Part shown: one piece after another, positions 1 to 11,929 of the stretch
Layout: every line of letters begins with the position of its first letter
How positions within the stretch are numbered: position 1 is the stretch's first letter
DNA from: Mesostigma viride
Lineage: Eukaryota > Streptophyta > Mesostigmatophyceae > Mesostigmatales > Mesostigmataceae
DNA length: 64,000 nt
Direction: 5' to 3'
NCBI GenBank assembly: GCA_009746045.1
Contig: RPFO01000288.1
Span: 475,855 to 539,854, forward strand
Translations under genes and position numbers: made by a program
Notes under the pieces: generated by a model
Seen by the model: the letters and a program-made list of their open reading frames with translations, nothing else
The model's database searches: none
What the model was told of the DNA's origin: nothing

Positions 1-80
1 GTACGAACACATCAGCCTAAAACACATCCACATCCAACAACACACGAAAAGTTCCACTTAAAAGCTTTTTTTTCCCACTT

Positions 81-3000
81 TCAAGGGGTTGAATTGCCAC
101 GCCGTAGCAGCCCCGCACCTGCACCTGCACCAGCGCCCGCGCCGCGCACCAACGGGGAGATCAGCGAAGAGCTATTAATAAGGTTGGTGAGGAAGCCCCC
201 CGCACCGCCATACTCCCCAGGGGCGCCCCCTACGCCCGGCTTGCGCCCCCGCAGGCCCGCCACACCGGCTGCCGGCACTACGGGGGCCACCCCCGTGGGG
301 GAGCGCAGCGCGGCGGCCGGCCGACCCGGGTTTGGCCCCAGGGACCGAACACTGAGCACGGAAGCAGCGAGCGCATCGGCCGCCGCGGGTGTCACAAGGG
401 CGGAAGGTTTGGCTTTGGCACCGGCGCCACCTGACAGCGTGGCGGTGTCGGAGGATGGCCGGGTGGTGCCGAGCGTGGCAGCGTCCTGTGTGGAGGGGGT
501 GGGAGGCGGGGGTGGGTGCGTGCATGGGTAGTGTGGGCATGGCGGAGGGGTCAGTGATGGGGAGAGGTGAGGTGAGGTCATATCGCTGTGTAGTGGGGAC
601 AAAGGTCTTCCTCGACATGGTGAAATAATGGTTTGAGCCCAACTCTTTATTATGAAGTCCACGAAGACCCACCCTAAGTAGTGGGGAAGAGTGTCATGCA
701 TGCTCATGACAGGAAATCTCATGCTTCTAAAAATAAAAAATATCTAGATCGCTCTAATGGTCACTCTAATGATCCCACCGTGTCATGTATCGACACGGTG
801 GGACCCGATCCAACCAACCATCCCCCACGCCATGCGATCGTACGTAGCACAAACCATCATACACGGTGGGACCCGACCAATCATCCCCCACGCCATGCTA
901 TCATTAATTAATAAAAAGCTCGTAGACTGCGTCACGTGGGTACCAATACAGGAACCGTCAACCCTTATACACAACGAGGAGGGAGGGCGCCCTAGCTTCT
1001 CACACTGGCTCAAGAGGGCAGGCCACAGAGGACTCTCTCTGCATGATGGTGCAGGCCCAACTGTGGGTGCCATACAACAGGAAGTAGCAAAAGCGCAGCG
1101 GATGCAGTAAGGCTGCCCCATCCATCATCCATAGGCCACATAGGCTTGACACACAACCCCCAAGCCATACTAACTTCCCATCTGCTTGCTGCCCCCACCA
1201 TGCTCCCGTTGTTAATGCTAACGCTACCTACTAATATAGGGCTAGAGATGAACATACAAAGCATATAACACATATAAAACACATATGACACCCCAGCACT
1301 TGTCAGGTATACCCCCCAGCCACGCCCCCAAACCATACCATCTTCCCGTCCCCCTTGTCCCCCCGTCCCCCGGCGGCCCCCGTCGGCTCGTTCCGCCCCC
1401 ACTTGTGCAACCCTGGGGCGCGTGGCTTCGGGCTGACGCGCGTGGGGGTGGGCGCCAGCTCGCGTTCCGACCCAAACACGTCGTCCAGCACGTCCGCGCC
1501 TTCCTCGTCCCCAATAACCACGTTGCCCGCGCTGTTCTTGGTGCCACCACCACCACCACCACCACCATTTGCGACCCCCGCACCGGCCCCCCCTTCTGCC
1601 GCCCCCTTTGCGCCGGCCCCCGTCGATTTTTCCCCACTGACTGCACCCGCGTGCCGCTTTTTCCCCGTCTTGGTGTCTCCCATTGTCATTGGTTTGGCCT
1701 CAGCCCCGGTCGCCGCTGCCCCCATCGATGTAGTCGCGTCAGTCGGGCTGTTCCCTCCCGCGCCCCCGTCTGCCCCTGAAACCGATCCGAAGCTCCCCCC
1801 TGGAGGGTCGCTAGACTGCCCCGACATGCCCACATCTACGCCCCCACTCGAGGGCGTGGCGGGCTTGTCTGCGCTGGATGAGGCGCTGCCGCCGCCATTG
1901 CTGCGCGGCTGCGAGGCGGTGGTGCTGCCGCTGTCGCTGCTGCTCTTCTGCCGCTTGGCTGCTGGGGGGTTGGGGGGTACAGACACGATGACCGATAAAG
2001 TGATGCTCATTTGGGACTTTACAAGTTGATTGGACACATGTTGGGGTACTTCCGGTGGGGGGCTTGATTAGAGTTCATATTCGGCATTTAGCGAGTGAGT
2101 TGGATACATATCTTAAGGGCTGATCCATAGCTACCGGGCTATTTCTGGTTGGTCAGTCCGTTGGCCCATCTTGACCTATCACTCGGTTGGTCGCTGGGTG
2201 CACTTCATGGAGGGTGCATATTAACAGACAGCTAAATCCCCTATACACTGACTCCTCGTGTATTTACCTATCTACTTCCTTATCTATGTACCATGCATCG
2301 TAACAGACAGCTAAATCCCCTATACACTGACTCCTCGTGTATTTACCTATCTACTTCCTTATCTATGTACCACTCCTCGTGTATTTACCTATCTACTTCC
2401 TTATCTATGTACCCCGTATCCATCCCATGCGTCAACACATCATATTGCCACCCATGCTCGGATGACTGATCATGTTGTGGAAGCACGTTGAGGGCAACAC
2501 AGGTCATCATGACAAGCCATTCGCACAGGAGTAGAACCCTACGACCTGGTGCTTGTCCAAGATACGGCACAACTAGTCGGCACCATGAGCATGAAAGATT
2601 CGCATCCACCAGGCATTGCCACACAGCACTCCCACGACTGCCACCACCGGTTGGCACACCCCGAACAGTTCCAACAATGCCATGCCTTGCGGCCTAGGGG
2701 CGCTAGCAGGGGCACGTACGAAAGGACATTATGACACGCCCACCAACCAGTCGCAAGCATACAGGCCTCGGGGTAGGGTTTTGGGTGCATGGGCTTTCGG
2801 GTTAAGGGTGAATGGGATTCAGGGTTTAGGGTGTGAAGGGTACAGAAGACGGGAACTTGTACAGGATGGCAGCATCTATGCCACTCGCGGGACTGCATGA
2901 CTTCCACCGTACGCACCGCATATCCTTATTGACCCCTTGAACCGCGTATTTCTAACGATCGTTTGAACCGCAAATTCTTCATGATGCCACAAAAGGCCGG

Positions 3001-6000
3001 GCACTTAACAAACGTCATAAGACTACAGGCATGCCCAGTCAGCACGCACCAGGCTGTGTCGCGACAAGTGGCTGCACGAGGGCCTTCCACTTGTCAGTCA
3101 CGCGCACACACAGCGCCTTGAGCGCAGCAATGTCTCCTGCACAGACAGGGGGAATCCATGCACCGAGGAAAGAAGAGCGTTGTCATCCTACCCAAATCAC
3201 ATCCAACCTATCATCTCCCAACCCATGTCGCCCGACCTATCTCGCCCCACACATGTCGCCCCACCCATGCCGCCCCACCCATGTCTCCCAACCCATGTCG
3301 CCCCATCCATGCCACGCCATCCATGCCACCCCACTTTGATCACCCAACCCCTGTCGCCCCACCCATGATGCCAAGTCAATCTCTTTGCTGCTTACTGCCA
3401 CGTCTAGCCAGCTGTCGGCGTCAGCAACCCAAGCATCAATGCGTAGCCCGAGCGTCAGGAACTATTTCTGGCAAAACAGGGCGAAACTTGACACACAGAT
3501 GCCCGCACAGATGCCTGGTTCAACACGATGATCTCTCGGCACACATCTCCCATTCCTCTCAGGCATCTGGCACCAATCAACAATCAGGCACCACCACACG
3601 TATCTCCTTTAGTCACGTGTCCACTTTCGAAGCATGGCCACCTCCCCTCATCTAAGGATATATATATAATATTCCGAAACATGGCCACCTCCCCTCATCG
3701 AAGGATATATATAATATTCCGAAACATGGCCACCTCCCTCCCCCTTGCCACCTCTGCCTGTCTCACATTCTTGCGGCTGTGTTCCCTGTGCTTCATTCGC
3801 CGCCTAGAACCGCTACCCACCTCATCTCTCAATGGCACCTGGCGTGACTTCCAAACACCACCACCCCGCCCCCAACTTCATCATTCCTGCCACCCACTAC
3901 CCGTAGTCCCATCCGTACACCCATGGCCACCCCCCTCCCCTTGGCCACATCACTATCCATGGCCACCCATGCCTCATTCCTGCCACCTCCCATGCCAATG
4001 ATGGCATGTGACTCATTCCTGCCACCTCCCTCCCTTTTGCCGTTTCTGCCCGCCTGTTTGCCTCACCTATCTCCTGGCTGCCCTCCACCCCCCCCAACGC
4101 GTTCCGCGGCCCCTTGTCCCCCATCTTGTGCACGCTCCTCAGCTTGTTGACCGCCTTGCCCACCAGCGAGCTCTGCAGCAGCTCCAGTGACATGGGCAAC
4201 TTGTCCAGCAGCTGCAGGGTGAGGGGGAGAGGAGGTCAAGGGGTGGAGGGGGCGGGGGGGGGGGCAAGGGTGGGCAAGGATGGGCAGGGGGCATGCGGAT
4301 GTCAGCACCAAGAGGATGCATGCGGATGCTAGCACCAAGAGGATGCATGCGGATGTTAGCACCAAGAGGATGCATGCGGATGCTAGCACCAAGAGGATGC
4401 ATGCGGATGTTAGCACCAAGAGGATGCATGCGGATGTTAGCACCAAGAGGATGCATGCGGATGCCAGCACCAAGAGGATGCATGCGGATGCTAGCACCAA
4501 GAGGATCCATGCGGATGCTAGCACCAAGAGGATGCATGCGGATGTTAGCACCAAGAGGATGTAGCTTTTCCGACAGCTGGGGGGGCGGGGGGAGAGAGGA
4601 AAGCAAGGCGATGGGGAACCAGATGGGAGGAGGGAGGCGGGACAAAGCCAAACGAGGGGACGTGAAAGGAGGGGGACTCGGGGGAAGGGGAAAAGAGCAG
4701 GCGATGGAGGGGGAGGGCAAAATGGGTGGGGTGGGGTGGCTTGGAGGGAAGGGGTGGGAGAGGGAAAGCGCGACACATTGGGGGGAAGGTGGTACCAGGG
4801 GGAAGAGGACGGGGGTTGAAAGTGGACCAGGGAACTGAAAACCAGGGGGCAGGGGGTAGATGGGGTGGGGGGGGACAGGTAGGTTACACATCAGCAGGGG
4901 AGTACGGCACGGCCAAGGTGTGTGCGTGAGGCGCTGCGGTGCGCCCCACAACTGGGCATCAGCGACAACAGTGCCGCGTGGGGTGAGCAGGTCGGAGTGA
5001 GCAGGTCGCCAAGTCCGTGTGACAGGGTAAGAGGTCAGGGTTAGGGTTATGCGTAGGGTTCGGGGGTTCGGGGATTAGGGTAGGGGGTTGCAATGCCAAG
5101 CTCTAGACCATCGGAATGTTGTCCAGGGATCTTGACAACCGTAGAGAACTGGAATGTTGTCCAGGCAAGCAAGCGAGCGGCGTCCATGGGAAGGGCACAA
5201 CGAGACGCCATCGGAACGGGACGAGCATCATCTCTAAACGATAGAGAAGGCAAGGCTCACAAACATGCATAAGCGTGCACCAGCAAGCACCGGCCAGCAC
5301 GGGCCAGCACGGGCCAGCACGGGCCAGCCCCGTCCAGCCCCGTCCAGCCCCGTCCAGCCCCGTCCAGCCCCGTCCAGCCCCGTCCAGCCCCAGCCAGCCC
5401 CAGCCAGCCCCAGCCAGCCCCAGCCAGCCCCAGCCAGCCCCAGCCAGCCCCAGCCAGCCCCCGCCAGCCCCCGCCAGCCCCCGCCAGCCCCCGCCAGCCC
5501 CCGCCAGCCCCCGCCAGCCCCGGCCAGCCCCGGCCAGCCCCGGCCAGCCCCGGCCAGCCCCGGCCAGCCCCGGCCAGCCCCGGCCAGCCCCGGCCAGCCC
5601 CGGCCAGCCCCGGCCAGCCCCGGCCAGCCCCAGCCAGCCCCAGCCAGCCCCAGCCAGCCCCAGCCAGCCCCAGCCAGCCCCAGCCAGCCCCAGCCAGCCC
5701 CAGCCAGCCCCAGCCAGCCCCAGCCAGCCCCAGCCAGCCCCAGCCAGCCCCAGCCAGCCCCAGCCAGCCCCAGCAAGCCCCAGCCAGCCCCAGCCAGCCC
5801 CAGCAAGCACCAGCAAGCACCAGCCAGCACCAGCAAGCACCAGCAAGCACCAGCAAGCACCAGCAAGCACCAGCAAGCACCGGCAAGCACCAGCAAGCAC
5901 CAGCAAGCACCAACAAGCACCAGCAAGTACCAGCAAGCACGCTCAACAACAACGTATGCCGGCCACACACAACGCACATCAACGCAAAGACCCAACCATG

Positions 6001-9000
6001 CCCATGCACCAAACGTGTGCGCACACATAGGGCTCCACCTAAACCCACCCATTAGCCCTCGCAGCCCATAAATCGAGTAAGGCCCAATAGTCCAATAGGG
6101 CCCTCTCAGCCCATTGATCCAATAGGGCCCTCTCAGCCCATTGATCCAAAAGGGCCCTCTCAGCCCATTGATCCAATAGGGCCCTCTCAGCCCATTGATC
6201 CAATAGGGCCCTCTCAGCCCATTGATCCGATAGGGCCCTCTCAGCCCATTGATCCAATAGGGCCCTCTCAGCCCATTGATCCAATAAGGCCCTCTCAGCC
6301 CATTGATCCGATAGGGCCCTCTCAGCCCATTGATCCAATAGGGCCCTCTCAGCCCATTGATCCGATAGGGCCCTCTCAGCCCATTGATCCGATAGGGCCC
6401 TCTCAGCCCATTGATCCAATAGGGCCCTCTCAGCCCATTGATCCAATAAGGCCCTCTCAGCCCATTGATCCGATAGGGCCCTCTCAGCCCATTGATCCAA
6501 AAGGGCCCTCTCAGCCCATTGATTCAATAGGGCCCTCTCAGCCCATTGATCCGATAGGGCCCTCTCAGCCCATTGATCCAATAGGGCCCTCTCAGCCCAT
6601 TGATCCAATAGGGCCCTCTCAGCCAATTGATCCACCCACCCACACATACCCTGCCATGCCCTGGGTCGCTCCCAGGACATTCATAACATTCAAATGCTTC
6701 ACAAGCCCCCCATCCCCTCATCGCACTGTCCTGTTCTAACCCAGTCCCGCGTGCCCCCCCCCCACCGTTTCGAGAGCCAAGAAAGGGGCTGGCTTCCGAT
6801 GCCATGGCTCACCTTGACGGTTGCCAGCAGGCACGCACACACTGCCTGGAACATGTCCGCACTTGGCGCCACTGCGGCGTCCCTCACATCCGCGGCTGCT
6901 CCTCCCCCCATTCCTGCCTCCCCTCCCGCATGTGCGTGGCCCTTGTCTTCTGCCGGCCCACCCGACGCGTCCCCATTATAACTTCGAGCGCCCAATTGGT
7001 CGTACTCGGAACTGGCCGCATTCTCGCTCGGTGGCGCCTGCCCTGGCCCTTTGGCCTTCCCCTTGGAGGCGGCGGAGGCGGGCCAACCGGCCTCCTGCAG
7101 CTGATGGAGCCATGAGGTGAGCAGCTTGAGGCCTGGGCCCGCCACAAAACTGGCAGAGGCAACCGAGGGGAAGGGGGAGGAGTGACGGATGCGAGCAAGG
7201 GGAAGGGGGAGGAGTGACGGTTGCAAGCAAGGGAAAGGGGGGGGAGTTATAGATGCAAGCACGGAAAGGGGGAGGAGTGACGGATGCGAGCAAGGGGAAG
7301 GGGGAGGAGTGACGGGTGCAAGCAAGGGAAACGGGGGCAGATGATGGAGGCTATTAAGGCAGGTGACGGACGGCGGATGACGCTTAAGGAGAGGGGCAAA
7401 CGGATGCACAGATTTGAAAGGGCAACGGTTATATTCAATAGGGCAAGGGTCATATTCAATGGGACAAGGGTTATTTCAATATGGCATGGGTTATATTCAA
7501 TAGGGCAAGGGTTATATTCAACAGGGCAAGGGTTATATTCATTAGGACAAGGTTTATATTCAATGGGGCAAGGGCTATATGATGTACCCTAAACCATGGA
7601 GCTTAGGGCAACTATTCCGCAAGAAGAAAAACATTTGATGAAAAACATATAGTAGTATAAAACTACCGCTATCTATTGATAGGGTACCTCGGGCGCGGCT
7701 GTGCGTGCACGCGGTGCAGCGCTGAAAGCGCCTCAGCTTGTAACAACATGTCGCCTGTTGCAAGATAGTGGCATAAGAGCGACAACATACCTCTCGTGGA
7801 TGCACTCCAGCGCTGCACCCACCATCGTGGGGACATAGTACGATACTATCACTATAGCACTCTGGACATAATAACACTGCGGACACTATAACACTGCGGA
7901 TACTATCACCACAACACTGCGGCAACACCATCACCACAACACTGCGGCGATACCTTCACCACAACACTGGTGCAATACCTCGCTGCAATACCCAAAGGCA
8001 CCATGACACTGGTGCTATACCTCGGGTATGCCTCGGCTGGCATGCGGTCCAGCGCAGCCACGATCGCCGCTTTCTGTCCCACGCCCTCCAGCCCCGCCGC
8101 CGCCCTGGTGGAATGCATGAGCTCCGCCGCCGCATCCATCTGGTGGGTGGGGGGTGGTGGGGTTGGGGGGTTTAATTGGGTGTTAAGGGGTTGGGGGGTG
8201 ACGGAGTTGGGGTAAGGAAGCGTGGGGGGTGCTAGGGTAGGGGGTAGGGAGGGTAGGGGTTGGGGAGTGCGGGGCGGGGCGGTGTGGTGTGGGGGTGTGG
8301 GGGTGCGGGGTGGCGTGGTGGGGTGGTGGTGGGGCAAGCGGAACAGTTGATACCATCCTCAGCAATAGCATGCGGATGCGAGCAGAAAGGAGGTTAAGAT
8401 GTGGGCGCGCGCAGAAGCGGTGGTGGTAGCGGGCGCAAGCAGAGCATGGACACACACCGCGTGTGCGCATAAAAACATGGTGCAAGCATACCAATGGACA
8501 CACACCAGCAAGACAAATACATGAACACGTGGTGCAGGCCATCAACGAGGCAAACACATCAAGGCATGGCCCTGTGTTGCAACACAGGGAGGCAGGACGA
8601 GCCGACACATTGAAAGGAATCCAGGGTAGCCTGGGCGAAACCTGGCCTATCAGTCATGCTGCTGTATTTTATTGAAAGCGCGGAGAATGTAGTCCCCGGA
8701 GTTTGCAAGGCAAGAAGCAGAAAGCCATAGGTACCGCCACCGCATACCACCATCATACCGTCATACCAAACATGTGTCACATACCGTCACAAACCATTCA
8801 CCAATGTAACATCACATACTATCACAACATGGCAAGTGCTACGGCATTTCTTATGCCTGCAACACCTGAGAAGCAATCTCCTTCTATTCCACCACGCGAG
8901 AAAAGCCTCCTCGCAACAACTGACAGCACGCAAACTGAAAAAGTTCCCTTCAGCAGGACCTAGGAATGAATTTAATACTCCGAGCAAGCAGGCAGACTTA

Positions 9001-9213
9001 TTAAATATTTTGTTTGGAAGGCGAGCACGACTTGGCAGGCGCTAATTATGGCTGAAAGCCGCAAGTCGTGCAGCTTACTTTGTCCGTGCAAATCGCGCCT
9101 TCAGAGTCCAAAAGAGCCTGCAGACGCTCTTGGAAATTCTCGGTCATATTTGTGATATGAGTGTTGCGCTCCTGTTCTTGGCCAGGAACGGCCACAGAAG
9201 CGGAAGTATCCAT
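81..9213 (-). CDS. TFIIS N-terminal (LW) domain protein, seven exons
   Basis: Inferred exons are 9213-9079, 8139-8021, 7149-6813, 4211-4067, 3136-3050, 1961-1339 and 485-81. All junctions are GT-AG, every phase agrees, and the total is 1851 nt (616 residues plus stop). The LW domain is recognisable in pieces: [14 protein letters not shown] in exon 3, [20 protein letters not shown] then VNKLRS in exon 4, and [10 protein letters not shown] in exon 5. This fold is found in TFIIS, IWS1, Med26 and PNUTS-type transcription and elongation factors and binds partner proteins in the nucleus. A Gly/Ala/Ser-rich insertion of about 70 residues separates helices inside the domain. Exons 6 and 7 encode a low-complexity tail with a basic AAKRQK start and the block [15 protein letters not shown]. 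The start was chosen at the ATG opening [11 protein letters not shown] because its exon ends in a good donor in phase 0. The exact subfamily is not known. Introns are packed with tandem repeats. The exon 6 donor and small missed exons are the weakest points. Confidence 0.83.
2222..2413. repeat. 79-bp tandem duplication in intron 5 of the TFIIS-domain gene
   Basis: A unit starting TAACAGACAGC at 2222 is repeated at 2301. A partial third copy of its second half follows at about 2371-2413. The copies are almost identical, so the duplication looks recent. The rest of the intron (1962-3049) shows no coding signal. Confidence 0.85.
3195..3370. repeat. CCCATG-rich short tandem repeat in intron 4
   Basis: Imperfect 10- to 20-bp repeats of the type CCCATGTCGCCCCA fill this stretch of the intron between exons 4 and 5 of the TFIIS-domain gene. 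A second short repeat at 3625-3740 has three copies of a unit containing GAAACATGGCCACCTCCC. The remaining intron (3137-4066) holds no recognised feature. Confidence 0.75.
4281..4562. repeat. 27-bp minisatellite, about ten copies
   Basis: A 27-bp unit (GCATGCGGATG, then a variable TTAGC/CTAGC, then ACCAAGAGGAT) is repeated about ten times. It lies about 70 bp upstream, in gene orientation, of the exon 4 acceptor of the TFIIS-domain gene. Because 27 is a multiple of three, it opens long spurious frames on both strands. The next stretch, 4563-5270, is G-rich intron with no supported gene. Confidence 0.9.
5275..5940. repeat. 10-bp CAGCCCCAGC-type satellite with block-wise variants
   Basis: About 66 copies of a 10-bp unit occur here. 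Neighbouring units share the same variant in blocks: CGTCCAGCCC, then CAGCCAGCCC, then CCGCCAGCCC, then CGGCCAGCCC, then CAGCCAGCCC again, and finally CAGCAAGCAC. The block structure points to local amplification. Frames of 250-280 codons on both strands are by-products of the repeat. Confidence 0.93.
6080..6632. repeat. 27-bp minisatellite, about twenty copies
   Basis: The unit reads GATCCAATAGGGCCCTCTCAGCCCATT with single-base variants such as CCGATAGGG and CCAAAAGGG, and each unit holds a GGGCCC palindrome. It lies in the 2.6-kb intron between exons 3 and 4 of the TFIIS-domain gene. There are no unique spacers between units, so it is not a CRISPR array. Confidence 0.93.
7185..7580. repeat. 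Two short tandem repeats in intron 2 of the TFIIS-domain gene
   Basis: At 7185-7330 a unit of about 43 bp (GGGGGAGGAGTGACGGATGC with a GAGCAAGGGGAA segment) occurs about four times. It lies next to the exon 3 acceptor in gene orientation. At 7430-7580 a 21-bp unit (TTATATTCAATAGGGCAAGGG) occurs about eight times. No conserved coding signal was seen in either. Confidence 0.85.
7855..8020 (-). repeat. Tandem repeat that begins exactly at the exon 2 splice donor
   Basis: Read on the minus strand from the donor of exon 2 (GT at 8020-8019), the intron is a run of degenerate units, most of 25-29 bp. Most open with GTAT or GTGT and contain CAGTGTTGTGGTGA. Several unit joints have AG or TG next to GTAT, so they resemble further 5' splice sites. 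The array starts at the exon boundary itself, which fits duplication of the junction. Confidence 0.7.
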
Positions 9214-10076
9214 GGACACAGCTCTATCTACCGTATTTCATCTCGACAAAAAGCTCTTGTGGCCCAACCGAATTATAATAAACGAGTTGAAGACCAGCCT
9301 TAATGACACGTGACTAATTTCCTATTAAAGTTTCATACGCATCTACACCATGGCGACACGTTAGCCCTCTTCTAAACCTGTTTGCCACATACATGCACGG
9401 TGCTGCCACAGCTTACGTGCAGAAATTCCGCACACTACACGGGCACGGGCAAACGATTATCCCGCCGTCATTCTAAGAAAATCAACAGTTTAAAAAGCTT
9501 GTCGAATGGCGGCAAATGCCTCTCGGCTTAAGCAGTGATGCCACGTGATACCCATTCTGCTGACTTGTTCCCATTAAAGCCTGCCAGAGTCCGTCACCGC
9601 TAGAAAGCCGCAAAATCCGCACACATCTTACGACTTTTTCCACTAGGAAAACCCGCAAATTTTATTGCGGTCTCACCATGTAACATGTCGAGCTTGTAAC
9701 GAGCTTAAAAACCACCAGAAATCAAAGACCGCCCCTGCCTCCGTGCTGTAGAAGGTCGAGTGATTTCCCCATGCAGTCACTGCGTTTGTTGTTTGTTACA
9801 GTAAAAAACGTGCGCGTGACGCACACCGGGCAGGCGGGCTCTGTGGGCAGCTCTCCTGTGCTGGCATCCGTGCCGTCGGTACGGCGAGGCGGGGAGATCT
9901 TGGCAGCGTCTGCGTCACGAGGCGGCGCGGCGCGGCGCGGCGCGGCGCGGCGCGGCGGGCGCGGTAAACAACGCCGCGCCGCCCCATTCCACAGTTAGAA
10001 TAAGGTGTGGCAAGCCTCGCCCAGCGGCATTTATTTACGGCATGTCGGCAGCCAATTCTGGGCAGCTTCTGCCGGC
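9214..10076. other. Spacer upstream of the TFIIS-domain gene
   Basis: This is the presumed promoter and 5' leader of the minus-strand gene that starts at 9213. No gene is supported. A short GGCGC tandem run lies at about 9923-9965. The sequence from about 10021 resembles the far flank of the inverted-repeat element described next. Confidence 0.5.
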
Positions 10077-10860
10077 ATACACCGTCCGCATTGGAAGTTT
10101 GTTATTATGGGTCAATTTTTGCCGTATTTGCATTACGAATAACCCTGGATTGTTTGTTGGGGAGCCAGTTAGAGTCCCGGGTTTTTATTATTTAATTAAA
10201 ACCTTTTGTTTGTTTGTTTGTCCTGCAGCCGTTCACGGCACTTGGGTACTTATTTAATTAAATTTCTTTTGTTTGTTTGGTAGATATGGTACACGCCGTC
10301 CCCAACCCGGCCCGGCGGCCCCCCTTTCGGCGGCCACAGGCTATAGTCAGTGGAGGTCTCAGGTCAGTGATACCCTATTTAATTGCTCAAGGCCCAGTAT
10401 CGCACATGAGTAGTACATCTTACATGTACATCTGTAGACACGCTCAGGCCTCAGCCTCTACTGATGAGTACCGACCGACGTGCCCTGCCGAGGCAGTAGA
10501 GCGTGGATTGCTGGATGCAAAAGCGGTTCACTTGGTTCGCGCCTCACCCCGCGCTCGGCCTGAGTCTCGCGGTTTTTTTTCCATTTTCACGATATTTCAT
10601 GTTCCCCGCCTGTCCACTGAAGGTATTTTCGAAGGTTTTATGTACTTTTATATAATATAAAGTGTTTGTTTGTTTTCTCACAGGGCGACGACCCCGTGCC
10701 CACATGAGTTAATTAATTAATTTTGTTTGTTTGTTTGTTGAGTCCAGTCCTCAGCCCCCGGAGTTAATTAATTAATTTTCTTTTGTTTTTTTTATGGTTT
10801 TCAGCCAGAACATTTTCCAGAAGCTAATTATTTAGTTAGAACTTCCAATGCGGACGGTGT
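10077..10860. mobile_element. Inverted-repeat element of about 0.8 kb, probably a decayed transposon
   Basis: A 22-bp sequence beginning TACACCGTCCGCATTG at 10077-10098 recurs as its exact reverse complement at about 10839-10860. Weaker inverted similarity seems to extend outward (CAATTCTGGGCAG on the left against CTGCCAGAATAACATTG on the right). The interior has several TTAATTAA and GTTTGTTTGTTTG motifs. No transposase is seen, so it would be non-autonomous. Target duplications were not established. Confidence 0.55.
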
Positions 10861-10988
10861 ACTGTACAGTACAAGAACTGCCGAACGTCTTACGTCCCCC
10901 CCCTGCCCGCTGCCAGAATAACATTGGCTACATTACTCTACATCTAGGTACAGTCATTCACGCCTTAAGTTGGGTTGGCTTAAGTTAT
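10861..10988. other. Left flank of the LTR element, with target duplication
   Basis: This short stretch ends in GTTAT at 10984-10988, the left target-site duplication. It contains TTCACGCCTTAAGTTGGGTT at about 10957, a motif that recurs to the right of the element at about 21826 and 21925. The insertion therefore lies in a small pre-existing repeat. Confidence 0.8.
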
Positions 10989-11561
10989 TGTTACGCCGCG
11001 GATATCTACCTCCACCTCTACCTCTAAATGGCCTGATACTACCTAAACTGGTCAGGCCTCCTCTACTTAACCCTCTGGCGAAAGACGAACGTGACGGAGC
11101 TGATCTCAATGCATTAACGTAAGTGTTACTATAATACGCCATACAACCATTTATCAAAACCCGTTTATTCCAGGAATAGAGGAAGGAAACACAACTACAC
11201 TGCCGTGACCCAAGCCTAAATGTGTCAATTCACTTAACACATGCCGAGTGCACACACAAGGGGTAGAACGCGCATAAATGGTCACCAACGGTCCAACACG
11301 CTCGGGCCGACATGGCCCTCGCCTACAGGTGCACGCTGGTCCACTAAATCTACTGATGCACGCTGGTCCACTACATTCTACCACAGGATCAGGACCACTA
11401 GTAAAGTACGCGGCGCGGCGCCCAACGGCACCCAATGTACCACGGTACTGTTACGAGGACAATAATGTCCCGGTAGGAGCCTAAACGTAAACCTAGGGAC
11501 AACCGAGGCAAAGGACCTAATTTACGTCCGTAACTACAACGAATTGTTACGCGACGTAACA
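10989..11561 (-). repeat. 3' LTR of the chromovirus
   Basis: 573 bp with TGTTA and TAACA ends. It differs from the other LTR at position 6 (C here, T there) and in AATAATGTCCC against AATAATGGCCC. Each LTR holds a small internal repeat, CACGCTGGTCCACTA, present twice. Confidence 0.97.
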
Positions 11562-11572
11562 CCTCCCCCCCC
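11562..11572 (-). other. Polypurine tract next to the 3' LTR
   Basis: On the minus strand the sequence just before the 3' LTR is GGGGGGGGAGG followed by TGTTA. This is the expected position and composition for the primer of plus-strand DNA synthesis, and it fixes the element's orientation. Confidence 0.8.
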
Positions 11573-11929
11573 ACAAAGGTAGGGAGCCCTCTCCCTACGT
11601 ACAGGGAGGAAAACAAGGGGTAGGAAACCTAATGCACCCAGCACACACTAACACAGTCAGCAGGCCATCCAAGATACAAGGCACCAATAGTTCACACGGT
11701 CTCCACCACCACGCCTGGAGGTGTAGGGTTAGCCAGCACCAAGCCTGGTGGTAGGTTCCCCTAACTGCCTGGAACGAAGTCCTGGCCGGGGGGAACGGCA
11801 CTGGGCAGGACACACAGAGTAAACCATCAGCACCAAGGACCAAGAACAACCAGTCAACTGGCCAGAACATGAGGGCGACTCTACATACCGGAGGGACAAC
11901 ACCCTCAGGTCGGGCCTAAGGCCCTCTAT

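Noticed and set aside
1355-2029. Plus-strand 224-codon Pro/Ala-rich frame
   Set aside because: It is antisense to exon 6 of the TFIIS-domain gene, whose splice sites and phases are consistent on the minus strand.
5035-5090. Interstitial telomere-like GGGTTAGGGTT sequence
   Set aside because: Too short and irregular, mixed with GGGTTCGGG. The same applies to about 2770-2840.
6080-6632. CRISPR-like regular repeat of 27 bp
   Set aside because: Units are directly adjacent with no unique spacers, in a eukaryotic intron. It is a minisatellite.
7680-7830. Extra small exons of the TFIIS-domain gene ([24 protein letters not shown])
   Set aside because: They have plausible splice ends, but adjoining exons already join in phase without them and no family motif supports them.
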